From contig JADIMV010000049.1 in the NCBI GenBank assembly GCA_017694515.1, positions 1 to 32,184 on the forward strand: DNA of 32,184 bases, given 5' to 3'. The position numbers and the translations under genes are program-made. The stretch comes from Candidatus Aphodosoma intestinipullorum (GTDB taxonomy: Bacteria; Bacteroidota; Bacteroidia; Bacteroidales; Paludibacteraceae). The notes below the pieces were generated by a model. The model worked only from the letters and a program-made list of their open reading frames with translations. It was not told the DNA's origin and ran no database searches. How positions within the stretch are numbered: the stretch's first letter is position 1; each line of letters begins with the position of its first letter. This document shows positions 8,112 through 17,437 of the stretch, piece by piece.

Positions 8112-10841
8112 ATGGAAAAAAAGAAACGAGTTTATACTTTCGGCAACGGTAAGGCCGAGGGTAAGGCAGACATGAGAAATCTGCTTGGCGGCAAGGGGGC
8201 TAACCTTGCCGAAATGAACCTGATAGGAGTGCCTGTGCCTCCGGGATTTACAATCACGACTGAAGTATGTAATGAATATTACGAAATAGGAAAAGATAAG
8301 GTTGTCGAACTTCTGAAAGACGATGTGGAACAGGCTCTGCGCCATGTGGAGACACTGATGAACTCGAAGTTCGGCGATGTGGAGAACCCGCTGCTCGTCT
8401 CGGTACGTTCTGGCGCGAGGGCGTCTATGCCGGGCATGATGGACACCATCCTCAATCTCGGCCTGAATGACAAGGTGGTAGAGGGCATGGTGAGAAAGAC
8501 TGGAAACCCACGTTTCGTATGGGACTCTTACCGCCGGTTCGTACAGATGTACGGCGATGTGGTGCTCGGCATGAAACCGGCCGACAAGACTGCCATTGAC
8601 CCGTTTGAGGCTATCATTGAAGAAGTCAAGGAAGCCAAGGGGGTTAAGCTCGACACAGAACTCGAAGTCGAGGATCTGCAAACGCTCGTGACGAAATTCA
8701 AGGCGGCAATCAAGACACAGACGGGCAAGGATTTCCCGGAGTCGGCATACGACCAGCTCTGGGGTGCGATATGCGCAGTGTTCGACAGCTGGATGAACGA
8801 ACGCGCCATACTCTACCGCAAGATGGAAGGCATCCCGGCAGAATGGGGTACGGCTGTCAATGTGCAGGCAATGGTGTTCGGAAACATGGGCAACACATCG
8901 GCCACAGGCGTGGCGTTCAGCCGTGACGCGGCTACGGGCGAGGATCTCTTCGTTGGCGAGTACCTCATCAACGCACAGGGCGAAGATGTCGTTGCCGGGA
9001 TACGCACACCGCAGCAGATCACGAAGATAGGCTCGCAGAGATGGGCTGAACTGGCTGGCATTTCCGAGGAAGAGCGCGTGAAGAAGTATCCTTCGATGGA
9101 AGAGGCCATGCCTGAAATCTATAAGGAGCTTGATGCCCTACAGACAAAACTGGAGAATCACTACCGCGATATGCAGGACATGGAGTTCACCGTGCAGGAG
9201 GGCAAGCTGTGGTTCTTGCAGACACGTAACGGCAAGCGCACCGGCGCGGCGATGGTCAAGATAGCGATGGATATGCTCCATCAGGGCATGATTACGGAGA
9301 AGGAGGCTGTGCTACGCGTAGAGCCGAACAAGCTCGACGAACTGCTCCACCCCGTGTTTGACAAAAAGGCTCTCAGAGAGGCCAAGATACTGACCAAAGG
9401 TCTGGCGGCAAGCCCGGGCGCGGCGTGCGGCAAGATAGTGTTCAACGCCGACGACGCGGCGGAATGGGCTGCTCGCGGCGAAAAGGTCATCATGGTACGT
9501 ATAGAGACCTCGCCTGAAGATTTGGCCGGAATGGCAGCCGCCGAGGGCATACTCACGGCACGCGGCGGAATGACCTCACACGCGGCCGTAGTGGCGCGCG
9601 GCATGGGAAAATGCTGTGTTTCAGGTGCTGGCGCATTGGTCATCGACTATACGGCAAAGACTCTCATCGTGGACCGCACGGTTCTCAAAGAGGGCGACTA
9701 TATATCTCTGAACGGCACTACGGGCGATGTGTATATCGGCGCGGTAGCTACCAAGGAAGCTGAACTTGACGCTGATTTCGCCGAACTGATGAAGCTCGCC
9801 GACAAATATACGCGCCTCTCGGTGCGCACCAACGCCGACACTCCGCACGATGCGCAGACGGCTCGCAATTTCGGAGCCGTGGGCATAGGTCTGTGCCGCA
9901 CAGAACACATGTTCTTCGAGGGGGATAAAATCAAGGCCATGCGCGAGATGATTCTCGCCGAGGATTCAGACGGCCGCCGCGTGGCTCTCGCCAAGATACT
10001 GCCATATCAGAAAGCGGATTTCAAAGGCATATTCCGCGTGATGGCAGGCTATCCCGTCACGGTGCGCCTGCTCGACCCACCGCTTCACGAGTTCGTGCCT
10101 CACGAGGAGAGGGAACAGCGCGAACTGGCCAAGGTGATGGGCGTGTCATACGAATACATATTGCAGCGCGTCAATTCGCTTCATGAGGCGAACCCGATGC
10201 TCGGCCACCGTGGCTGCCGTCTCGGCAATACATATCCGGAGATAACGGAAATGCAGACACGCGCCATACTCGGGGCAGCCCTCGAACTGAAAAAGGAGGG
10301 AGTGCAGGCCATACCGGAAATCATGGTGCCGCTGACTGGTATCCTGTATGAGTTCGCGAACCAGGAACGCATCATCCGCGAGACAGCCGCGCTGCTCTTT
10401 GAGGAAGAAGGCGACAGCATAGATTTCAAGGTTGGCACGATGATAGAGATACCGCGTGCCGCGCTGACGGCCAACCGCATAGCCAGCAAGGCAGAGTTCT
10501 TCTCGTTCGGCACTAACGACTTGACACAGATGACGTTCGGTTATTCACGCGATGACATATCAACGTTCCTGCCGGCATACCTCGACATGAAGATACTAAA
10601 AAACGACCCGTTCCAAGTGCTTGACCAGAACGGCGTAGGCCAGCTCATAGAGATGGCCACGGAGAAGGGACGCTCCGTACGTCCTGACCTCAAATGCGGC
10701 ATCTGCGGTGAGCATGGCGGTGAGCCGTCGTCTGTGGAGTTCTGCCACAGGGTTGGACTGAACTATGTGTCATGTTCGCCGTTCCGTGTACCTATCGCCC
10801 GTCTCGCAGCGGCTCAGGCAGCGTTGAAGTATGGGAACTGA
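8112..10841 (+). CDS. ppdK: Pyruvate, phosphate dikinase
   Basis: MEKKKRVYTFGNGKAEGKADMRNLLGGKGANLAEMNLIGVPVPPGFTITTEVC; GGMTSHAAVVARGMGKCCVSGAG; C-terminal PEP-binding TIM barrel. ORF opens at 8085; 8112 is the more typical N-terminus. Confidence 0.96.
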   Translation: MEKKKRVYTFGNGKAEGKADMRNLLGGKGANLAEMNLIGVPVPPGFTITTEVCNEYYEIGKDKVVELLKDDVEQALRHVETLMNSKFGDVENPLLVSVRSGARASMPGMMDTILNLGLNDKVVEGMVRKTGNPRFVWDSYRRFVQMYGDVVLGMKPADKTAIDPFEAIIEEVKEAKGVKLDTELEVEDLQTLVTKFKAAIKTQTGKDFPESAYDQLWGAICAVFDSWMNERAILYRKMEGIPAEWGTAVNVQAMVFGNMGNTSATGVAFSRDAATGEDLFVGEYLINAQGEDVVAGIRTPQQITKIGSQRWAELAGISEEERVKKYPSMEEAMPEIYKELDALQTKLENHYRDMQDMEFTVQEGKLWFLQTRNGKRTGAAMVKIAMDMLHQGMITEKEAVLRVEPNKLDELLHPVFDKKALREAKILTKGLAASPGAACGKIVFNADDAAEWAARGEKVIMVRIETSPEDLAGMAAAEGILTARGGMTSHAAVVARGMGKCCVSGAGALVIDYTAKTLIVDRTVLKEGDYISLNGTTGDVYIGAVATKEAELDADFAELMKLADKYTRLSVRTNADTPHDAQTARNFGAVGIGLCRTEHMFFEGDKIKAMREMILAEDSDGRRVALAKILPYQKADFKGIFRVMAGYPVTVRLLDPPLHEFVPHEEREQRELAKVMGVSYEYILQRVNSLHEANPMLGHRGCRLGNTYPEITEMQTRAILGAALELKKEGVQAIPEIMVPLTGILYEFANQERIIRETAALLFEEEGDSIDFKVGTMIEIPRAALTANRIASKAEFFSFGTNDLTQMTFGYSRDDISTFLPAYLDMKILKNDPFQVLDQNGVGQLIEMATEKGRSVRPDLKCGICGEHGGEPSSVEFCHRVGLNYVSCSPFRVPIARLAAAQAALKYGN

Positions 10842-10901
10842 TAAGGGTGAGACAATAGAACGGTAAACTATATCGTTCTGATATTCGTTCCTTTGACATT
10901 T

Positions 10902-10930
10902 GCCGTCCGTGCGCATGAAGCACGGACGGC
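10902..10930 (+). terminator. Rho-independent terminator after ppdK
   Basis: Perfect 11-bp stem gccgtccgtgc/gcacggacggc, 7-nt loop, followed by atttttat. Confidence 0.88.
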
Positions 10931-11001
10931 ATTTTTATACTATATATCATCTCCACGAGCTTCGGACTAAAGTAGATCTGCTGCTATAAAATCTCCAAGC
11001 G

Positions 11002-11034
11002 CAGAAAACGCCGCAAATATTGCGGCGTTTTCTG
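11002..11034. terminator. Strong hairpin, possible second or bidirectional terminator
   Basis: Perfect 15-bp stem cagaaaacgccgcaa/ttgcggcgttttctg with 3-nt loop; short T-run after it (tgcttta). Confidence 0.6.
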
Positions 11035-11164
11035 TGCTTTAATGTCGCACCTAAGCACTCGAAATATATAGAGATAAGCGGAGAACATCCAGGGGAGAAG
11101 CATCAGAACTGGCATCGAGAGAAGGTTTGCCGCAATGGCTAAGCGGCCTGTATGCACAACAAAA

Positions 11165-11203
11165 TGCGTCCCGGAAGCGGAATCATCCGCATTCCGGGAC
11201 GCA
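11165..11203 (-). terminator. Terminator of the first LRR gene
   Basis: tgcgtcccggaagcgga/tccgcattccgggacgca stem with one bulge; on the minus strand followed by ttttgttg. Confidence 0.85.
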
Positions 11204-11246
11204 CATATAGATATGACAACTGAGTAATCTGTCCGACTGCGGCCGC

Positions 11247-12782
11247 TTATCTGACCATCACTTTCCTCACCTCATCCCCGCTCCTTACGATATAGGCTCC
11301 GGAACGGCCAACGCTTACCGCCGTACTGTTGCCGCCGTAAATCCTGCGGCCGGTGATGTCATAGACCTCAACGTCCTGAGCCGCGCCGTCGATGTATATC
11401 ACACCGCCGTCTGAATATACAGTGAAACTGCCGTCGGCCACTGTACCCTCCGTAGAGGTTTCGCCGCCGATGGGCTGTATATCGTGGAAATAGTTGCACA
11501 CCTCTCCGTCTATTCCTAAAGAAAACTCCCATTCATAATATAGGACATCGTCCTCTTCGGACCAACAGTCGCCAGTGCCCCAGCCTGTCGCGGCGCGGTA
11601 CGCCTCCACGGATGCCTGCGGCACACGGAGGACGGCACGGTACACGCCGTCACACTTGAGTGAGTAGAAATCCAGATCGCCGTCTTCATCGTAGCTCCAG
11701 CTCAGGTTTTCGCAATAGTTGGGAGTGAAGACGTACAGCTCCTCTACCTTCTCGCCCATCGCCGGGACATCGGCCGCACGGCAGCATACTTCACGGAGCG
11801 AGAGGCAATAGGAGAAAGCGAGGCTCTCTATCTCTTTGAGCGATGCGGGCAGCTCTATCGTCTCGAGCGAGAAGCAGTAGTTGAATGCGCCCACACATAT
11901 ACGTGTCAGGGCGGATGGGAGCTTTATCTCCTTCAGCAGGAAGCAATACTGGAAAGTCAGGGTGTCTATCTCGGTCAGGCTTTCGGGAAGCACGACCGAT
12001 GTGAGCTGCCGACAATCAAGGAAGGCCGCCATGCCTATCTCCGTCACGCCGTCAGGTATCTCAACCGACTTGAGCGGTGTGCCCTGAAACGCGTTAGGCC
12101 CTATTGTCCTGACAGAGGCGGGCAGCACGACCGACTCGAGGCCTGTGAAGTAAAAGGCCGCATGACCGATATGCTCCACTGTACCGGGGATTACTGTGCC
12201 GGCGCAGCCGCTTATAAGCGTATTGCTTTCGGTCTCTATAATGGCGTTGCAGTTATCCCTCGAATCATAGCGGGGGTTCTCCCCGTCCACGGTGATGGTC
12301 TTCAAATCGAGACACCAGCCAAAGACCTCCTCGCCGATGCTCTCTACGGCGGCGGGTATGTGTATTTCCGTAAGAGCCGTTTCCTCAAAGACATAGTCGC
12401 CTATGGACTTGACGGAAGCCGGTATCTCTATCGCTTTAAGCAATTCACAACCCGCAAAGGCGGACTCGCCTATCCGCTCAATCGAGGCGGGCATCGACAC
12501 GGACGTGAGCTTATCGCAATAGCCGAACGCCGTCTCGCCAATGCCAGTGACAGCATAGTCCACACCGTCATGCTCTACGGAGGCGGGTATCACCACATCG
12601 CCCTCATATCCAACTCTTTCAATGTACTGCGGATGCCTGACGATCTCGGCCTCTCCCTCACCGGTGACGGAATAGTAAAGTGTCACGCCGTCAGCATTCA
12701 CGGCACTGAACTCCTGCGCCTGCGCTACCACAGAGCCGAGGCAGCAGGCACACAACAGAATAAAAATCTTTCTCATAAGCAT
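11247..12782 (-). CDS. BspA-like leucine-rich-repeat (LRR_5) exported protein with C-terminal sorting-like domain
   Basis: Signal peptide MLMRKIFILLCACCLGSVVAQAQ; repeats such as SVEIPDGVTEIGMAAFLDCRQLTSVVLPESLTEIDTLTFQYC; C-terminus VEVYDITGRRIYGGNSTAVSVGRSGAYIVRSGDEVRKVMVR. Confidence 0.88.
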   Translation of the reverse strand: MLMRKIFILLCACCLGSVVAQAQEFSAVNADGVTLYYSVTGEGEAEIVRHPQYIERVGYEGDVVIPASVEHDGVDYAVTGIGETAFGYCDKLTSVSMPASIERIGESAFAGCELLKAIEIPASVKSIGDYVFEETALTEIHIPAAVESIGEEVFGWCLDLKTITVDGENPRYDSRDNCNAIIETESNTLISGCAGTVIPGTVEHIGHAAFYFTGLESVVLPASVRTIGPNAFQGTPLKSVEIPDGVTEIGMAAFLDCRQLTSVVLPESLTEIDTLTFQYCFLLKEIKLPSALTRICVGAFNYCFSLETIELPASLKEIESLAFSYCLSLREVCCRAADVPAMGEKVEELYVFTPNYCENLSWSYDEDGDLDFYSLKCDGVYRAVLRVPQASVEAYRAATGWGTGDCWSEEDDVLYYEWEFSLGIDGEVCNYFHDIQPIGGETSTEGTVADGSFTVYSDGGVIYIDGAAQDVEVYDITGRRIYGGNSTAVSVGRSGAYIVRSGDEVRKVMVR

Positions 12783-12900
12783 ACCAATATTTTTTAGTTT
12801 GAGATTTTATATTGCCTTGATTTGAACTCTATAGACACCATGTGTCCGCTATCCCGATAGGATAACAGCCAGACCTGACATACGTCTACACTCCTCCCTG

Positions 12901-12935
12901 CAAAGTTATCAACTTATGCCTTGCAATATCGCAAA
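12901..12935 (-). promoter_or_regulatory. Candidate promoter for the first LRR gene (TAACTTTG)
   Basis: caaagtta at 12901-12908 is TAACTTTG on the minus strand; TTTG 23 nt further upstream is off the usual spacing. Confidence 0.35.
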
Positions 12936-13300
12936 AGAAAATAAATTATTGCAAAACACGAGCGGCTCAAAAGTGTGCACAATGTGTAAAACAAGCAGTG
13001 TGACGACAGGGTTTCGTTTACTTTACGATTACGACGGAAAATGCAGAAAAACATCGGATGGCTAAGGAGAGGATTACGGGAGGCTTGCTGCGGGCTTACC
13101 GGAAGGCAGCAACGGTCTCTGTATATCAATACGTTATCCTTTGACAAGGACAACACATGGGAGTGGACATGGAGGAAGCGGTGTGTATTTTACATCAAAC
13201 CGATAGGTCTGCTACGGCGCACTTCAAGACTTAACAGATGTGAATGCAACGCGGGTGCATGGATTACGGAATACCTTTGCCCAAAAGAAAGGAGGGGAAT

Positions 13301-14209
13301 ATGGCTCACAATCATCAATATGCGCATGAACACCAGCACACGCACGCGCTACAGTCGCTCAACGCAATCTTTATCGTCTGCATTGTCCTTAATGTAGCGT
13401 ATGTGGCCGTCGAGGCGGCTGTCGGCCTGTGGGTCGGGTCACTTGGACTGCTGTCGGACGCGGGGCACAACCTGAGCGACGCGTTCAGCCTGCTGCTTTC
13501 GCTTTTCGCTTTCAAGATGGCTCAGAGGCACAGCACGGCGCGGTTCACCTACGGCTACAGGAAAAGCACGGTGCTTGTGTCGCTGCTCAATGCGGTCATA
13601 CTGCTTGTCGCCGTGGGGGCTATCGTCATTGAGGCTGTGCATAAGCTGAACAGCCCTGAGACGGTCTCGGGGGCGGCCATATCGTGGACAGCCGGGGTAG
13701 GCATAGCGGTCAACGGCCTGACGGCATGGCTGCTGATGAGAAGCCAGAAACATGACCTCAATGTGAAAGGCGCATTCCTTCACATGCTGATGGACACGCT
13801 TGTCTCCGCCGGGGTTGTTGTTTCGGGCATAATCATCATGTTTACGGGATGGACAGTGGTGGACTCCATAATCAGCCTTATCATAGCCGCCATCATCCTT
13901 GTCTCGACATGGAAGTTGCTGCGCGAGAGCCTGTTCCTCTCGCTCGATGCAGTACCTGAGGGGATAGATACGGAACGGATAGAGAGTGCTGTGTCGGCGG
14001 CTGACGGTGTCGCGGGAGTGCACCATGTGCATATCTGGGCCATGAGTACTACGGAGAACGCCGCAACGATGCACGTCAGGATAGAAAGCGCGGCACAGCT
14101 GGAGAGCGTCAAGCACCGCATAAAGGAGATTCTGCACGAGAACGGCATCACCCATTCCACGATAGAATTTGAACTCCCGGAATGCAGGTGCAACGACCGG
14201 GGATGCTGA
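13301..14209 (+). CDS. Cation diffusion facilitator (CzcD-like, probable zinc exporter)
   Basis: MAHNHQYAHEHQHTHALQSLNAIFIVCIVLNVAYVAVEAAVGLWVGSLGLLSDAGHNLSDAFSLLLS; His-rich N-terminus and HDxxD-like TM2; ATG 13301 preceded by ggagggg. Confidence 0.92.
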   Translation: MAHNHQYAHEHQHTHALQSLNAIFIVCIVLNVAYVAVEAAVGLWVGSLGLLSDAGHNLSDAFSLLLSLFAFKMAQRHSTARFTYGYRKSTVLVSLLNAVILLVAVGAIVIEAVHKLNSPETVSGAAISWTAGVGIAVNGLTAWLLMRSQKHDLNVKGAFLHMLMDTLVSAGVVVSGIIIMFTGWTVVDSIISLIIAAIILVSTWKLLRESLFLSLDAVPEGIDTERIESAVSAADGVAGVHHVHIWAMSTTENAATMHVRIESAAQLESVKHRIKEILHENGITHSTIEFELPECRCNDRGC

Positions 14210-14270
14210 CCGACAGGCGCACGATTTGACCTATACGGCACATCTCCGCATCCCATGGCCGTCCAGACGG

Positions 14271-14450
14271 TCACCGGAAACGGTTGCTCACCGCATCATA
14301 AACAAAACCGGCCGCACCGAGCCGCCGCGTAATCTCCTCACGGTCAATGTCCATATCCTCACACATCGCGTCCAGCGAACTGTAGCAGTCCCGCAGTTTC
14401 ATATTGACCACGCTGTACAGCATCATCACGTCTTCCGGCAGTTTTCCCAT
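14271..14450 (-). CDS. Small 59-aa DUF4250-like protein, not in the supplied ORF track
   Basis: Manual translation: MGKLPEDVMMLYSVVNMKLRDCYSSLDAMCEDMDIDREEITRRLGAAGFVYDAVSNRFR*; ggaggag RBS upstream; matches the DUF4250 pattern as I remember it (LP.D..MLLS.VN.KLRD.Y.SLD.LC...). Confidence 0.82.
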   Translation of the reverse strand: MGKLPEDVMMLYSVVNMKLRDCYSSLDAMCEDMDIDREEITRRLGAAGFVYDAVSNRFR

Positions 14451-14675
14451 ATCTCTCCTCCCTGTTTTCCGGGTGCGAAGATAGTGAAAAGTGCGCGAAA
14501 AGCGACAGGTTTATTCAATTGCTTTCCCGAACCGCATCCTATCCCCGTGAAAACAACGAACGGGAACGGGGAGAGCAACGGCAATGCCATAAAATATAAC
14601 TGCATTTCCCCCCCTGTCCCTGCAACATTTCGCCTCCGGTTTCAATCTTAATAGTGTACACAAACATCAATCACT

Positions 14676-15299
14676 ATGAAAAAGATGGCTCTACTCATCA
14701 TGATGCTATGCGCATTCGTCATAGCCCGTTGCGAGACACGCGAACAGCGCGCCGCCAACCCGCACGAGGTCAAAATCGGTTGGGGAGACTACTATTCCGA
14801 CACATTCCTGTTTCTCTTCGCAAACGACTACGAGTTCAACCCGGCCAACCCGTCAGAACCGGGACATACTCTCGACAAGCATTTCACGGGCAGCATATTC
14901 GCCGAATACCAGTACCGCATCAACTCGTGGCTTGGCGTGGGGGCTGAGGTAGGCTTTGCCGGTGCACTTGTAAAGGAGAGGATTGAACAACTCGGCTATA
15001 CGGAAGAGTTCCCGTGGAACACATACCGCTTCTATGCCATACCCAATGTACGCTTCACATATCTCAACACCCGGTATGTGAACCTCTATTCCGGCCTCGG
15101 CGCAGGTTTTGTCATGCAGTGGGACAATTCGCTGCTCAACCCTCTGCGCGAACCGTCGTTCACCATTGACATCAACCTTATAGGCATAGCCATAGGCTGC
15201 GAACACTTTTTCGTAGAGGGCGAGTTTACCCCGAAGATTAATTTCCGCAATATTATCGGCAGCCCGATACTCACTGTCGCGGCGGGATACCGGTTTTAA
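14676..15299 (+). CDS. Outer membrane beta-barrel protein, hypothetical
   Basis: Signal peptide MKKMALLIMMLCAFVIARC; barrel pattern ...GSIFAEYQYRINSWLGVGAEVGFAGAL...; ends in aromatic AAGYRF. Confidence 0.75.
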   Translation: MKKMALLIMMLCAFVIARCETREQRAANPHEVKIGWGDYYSDTFLFLFANDYEFNPANPSEPGHTLDKHFTGSIFAEYQYRINSWLGVGAEVGFAGALVKERIEQLGYTEEFPWNTYRFYAIPNVRFTYLNTRYVNLYSGLGAGFVMQWDNSLLNPLREPSFTIDINLIGIAIGCEHFFVEGEFTPKINFRNIIGSPILTVAAGYRF

Positions 15300-15307
15300 T
15301 GACTGCA

Positions 15308-15348
15308 ATGCCCCATTGCCATAAACGGATTGTATGGCAATGGGGCAT
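15308..15348 (+). terminator. Hairpin terminator after the barrel gene (possibly bidirectional)
   Basis: Perfect 16-bp stem atgccccattgccata/tatggcaatggggcat. Confidence 0.7.
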
Positions 15349-15444
15349 CATCACCTCCCTACCCTTCCTTCCGTAGATAAGCAATGAAAGGCCGAAAAGT
15401 GTCCGTCCTTCTATAATACTCCTGTCACTCAGGCACAACAGCAC

Positions 15445-15999
15445 TTATTTCCCGTCTGCCGACTTTTCCACCCACGCACGGATAGCCTTTTCCGACATAC
15501 CGTTCAGCAGCCGCCCGTCCTGCCACCGGATATTCGGATAGCTGCGCCGCAATGCCGACACACTGCCGTTTATGCTGCTGCCGCCCGATGTGGCGAAGGG
15601 TATGACCGTCTTGCCTTCGAGGCTTACGCTCTCAATGAACGTGTTCACAACACGCGGGGCGGCATCCCACCATATCGGATAGCCGATATAGACAGTGTCA
15701 TAGAGAGCCATGTCCACCCGTCCGCCCGTGATTGCGGGGCGTGCAGCCGGGTCTTTCATCTCTACCGAACTGCGCGAACTGCTGTCGTGCCAGTCGAGGT
15801 CGGCACTCGTGTACGCCGTTTCGGGCCGTATCTCGTAGAGCGCACCGCCCGTGATGTGCGCCAGCCTTTCCGCCGCCTTAGCCGTCGTGCCGGTAGCGGA
15901 GAAATAGGCTACCAGCACCCTGCTGTCCTGTCGATTCTGAGCATTAATGTTCATAGCAAAAATAACCATTAGTGTTAACAATACCTTTACTGTTCTCAT
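15445..15999 (-). CDS. Flavodoxin-like protein with predicted signal peptide
   Basis: MRTVKVLLTLMVIFAMNINAQNRQDSRVLVAYFSATGTTAKAAERLA...VYIGYPIWWDAAPRVVNTFIES: flavodoxin phosphate-loop pattern. ORF opens at 16032; Met12 at 15999 gives a clean signal peptide. Confidence 0.85.
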   Translation of the reverse strand: MRTVKVLLTLMVIFAMNINAQNRQDSRVLVAYFSATGTTAKAAERLAHITGGALYEIRPETAYTSADLDWHDSSSRSSVEMKDPAARPAITGGRVDMALYDTVYIGYPIWWDAAPRVVNTFIESVSLEGKTVIPFATSGGSSINGSVSALRRSYPNIRWQDGRLLNGMSEKAIRAWVEKSADGK

Positions 16000-16028
16000 A
16001 TCCATGTCGTTTATAGTATGTACCTTGC

Positions 16029-17045
16029 TCATTTCAGATACTCTCCGAAGAACTCCTCTATGCGGTCGAACGGTATCACCTCCATGTTGTCATACAGGTC
16101 GGTGTGGTTCGCGCCGGGGATAATCATCAGCTCCTTGTTGTCCCCTTTGAGGCGTTTGAACGCGTCCTCGCTGAAATAGCGTGAATGCGCGTCCGCACCG
16201 TGTATCATCAGGACTGCGCTGCGTATCTCGCCTATGTACGTCAGCAGCGGCATATTGATGAACGACAGCGCGGAAGTCCTGTTCCATCCGCCGTTCGAGT
16301 TGAGCGAACGCGGGTGATAGCCGCGCGGGGTCTTGTAGTAATCGTAATAGTCCTTCACGAACTGCGGAGCGTCCTCCGGCAGCGGGTCAGCCACTCCGCC
16401 CGCCAGCGCGTATCTGCCGCTGCGGTAGTCCTCCGTGCGCTGCGCGTTCAGCTGACGGCACAGCTCATAACGCGCCTCTTCGTCCATCGAGTCGAAGTAT
16501 CCGTTTGCATTGACACGGCTCATGTCGTACATCGTCGATGTCACCGTAGCCTTTATGCGGGTGTCGATTGCGGCGGCGTTGAGTGCCATGCCGCCCCACC
16601 CGCAGATACCGAGTATGCCTATGCGTTCGGGGTCAACATCCTCGTGTGTCGCGAGGTAATCGACAGCCGCGCAGAAATCCTCCGTATTGATGTCCGGCGA
16701 TGCCACATAGCGCGGTTCGCCGCCGCTCTCGCCCGTGAATGACGGGTCGAAAGCTATGGTCAGGAAACCGCGTTCCGCCAGCGTCTGCGCATAGAGCCCC
16801 GATGCCTGCTCCTTCACCGCGCCGAACGGCCCGCACACGGCTATGGCCGCCAGTTTCCCCGTCGCCCCCTTAGGCCTGTACATATCCGCCGTGAGCGTGA
16901 TGCCGTAGCGGTTGTGGAATGTGACCTTCTCCACAGTCACCTTCTCTGACGGCGCGAACACCTTGCCGTCATCCTGTGCATTGATTTTCCCTGTAAACAT
17001 AACTGTAAACGTTATTAGAATCGCGATTATTGTTCCCTGTCTCAT
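16029..17045 (-). CDS. Exported alpha/beta hydrolase (dienelactone hydrolase / S15-like)
   Basis: MRQGTIIAILITFTVMFTGKINAQ signal peptide; DMYRPKGATGKLAAIAVCGPFGAVKEQ...RIGILGICGWGGMALNAAA; ...MIHGADAHSRYFSEDAFKRL...GANHTDLYD. Confidence 0.87.
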   Translation of the reverse strand: MRQGTIIAILITFTVMFTGKINAQDDGKVFAPSEKVTVEKVTFHNRYGITLTADMYRPKGATGKLAAIAVCGPFGAVKEQASGLYAQTLAERGFLTIAFDPSFTGESGGEPRYVASPDINTEDFCAAVDYLATHEDVDPERIGILGICGWGGMALNAAAIDTRIKATVTSTMYDMSRVNANGYFDSMDEEARYELCRQLNAQRTEDYRSGRYALAGGVADPLPEDAPQFVKDYYDYYKTPRGYHPRSLNSNGGWNRTSALSFINMPLLTYIGEIRSAVLMIHGADAHSRYFSEDAFKRLKGDNKELMIIPGANHTDLYDNMEVIPFDRIEEFFGEYLK

Positions 17046-17214
17046 CTGTGTTTGAGTTTATTTCTTGTAACGGCGACACAAAAGTACTGCATGAAATACT
17101 CATAAGGTGTAGACACATTACTGATTTTAATACCATTTTTACGGGAATGTCCCATACCCACAGAAACATAGCAAGCCAAACCATCCGCATCCGCATCTGC
17201 ATCTGCCCCTTCAC

Positions 17215-17323
17215 CCGCAGCCCGTCCTCAGCTCTAAAATCAGTTAAAAACACGTACTCTCGCATTATCTTCCAGCTACCTTCTCCCTACCCTCTCCCTA
17301 CCATTCCGCGCAGATGCCTCCGC
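17215..17323. repeat. Dispersed intergenic repeat, locus B
   Basis: Contains gttaaaaacacgtactctcg (17243-17262) and ctctccctaccattccgcgcagatgcctccgca, near-identical to 21088-21186. Confidence 0.75.
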
Positions 17324-17383
17324 ATTTCCCCTCACAAACGTAAGCTCCTCAAATCTAACATTCCAAATAGGCAGACACAAAAA

Positions 17384-17414
17384 ACGGGGTGCAGGCTTCA
17401 CGCCCGTACCCCGT
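17384..17414 (-). terminator. Terminator of the second LRR gene
   Basis: acggggt...accccgt hairpin, followed on the minus strand by tttttt. Confidence 0.65.
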
Positions 17415-17437
17415 CTGACAAATCAGCGCGTACTGCC

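Noticed and set aside
12162-12797. 211-aa plus-strand ORF
   Set aside because: Antisense to the LRR gene, low complexity, no family features; shadow ORF of a GC-rich coding strand.
13041-13397. 118-aa plus-strand ORF upstream of the CDF gene
   Set aside because: Overlaps the CDF start out of frame, Arg/Cys-rich, no family signal. I also looked for a metal riboswitch in this leader and could not recognise one.
13439-14155. 238-aa minus-strand ORF
   Set aside because: Antisense to the CDF transporter; His/Arg-rich shadow composition.
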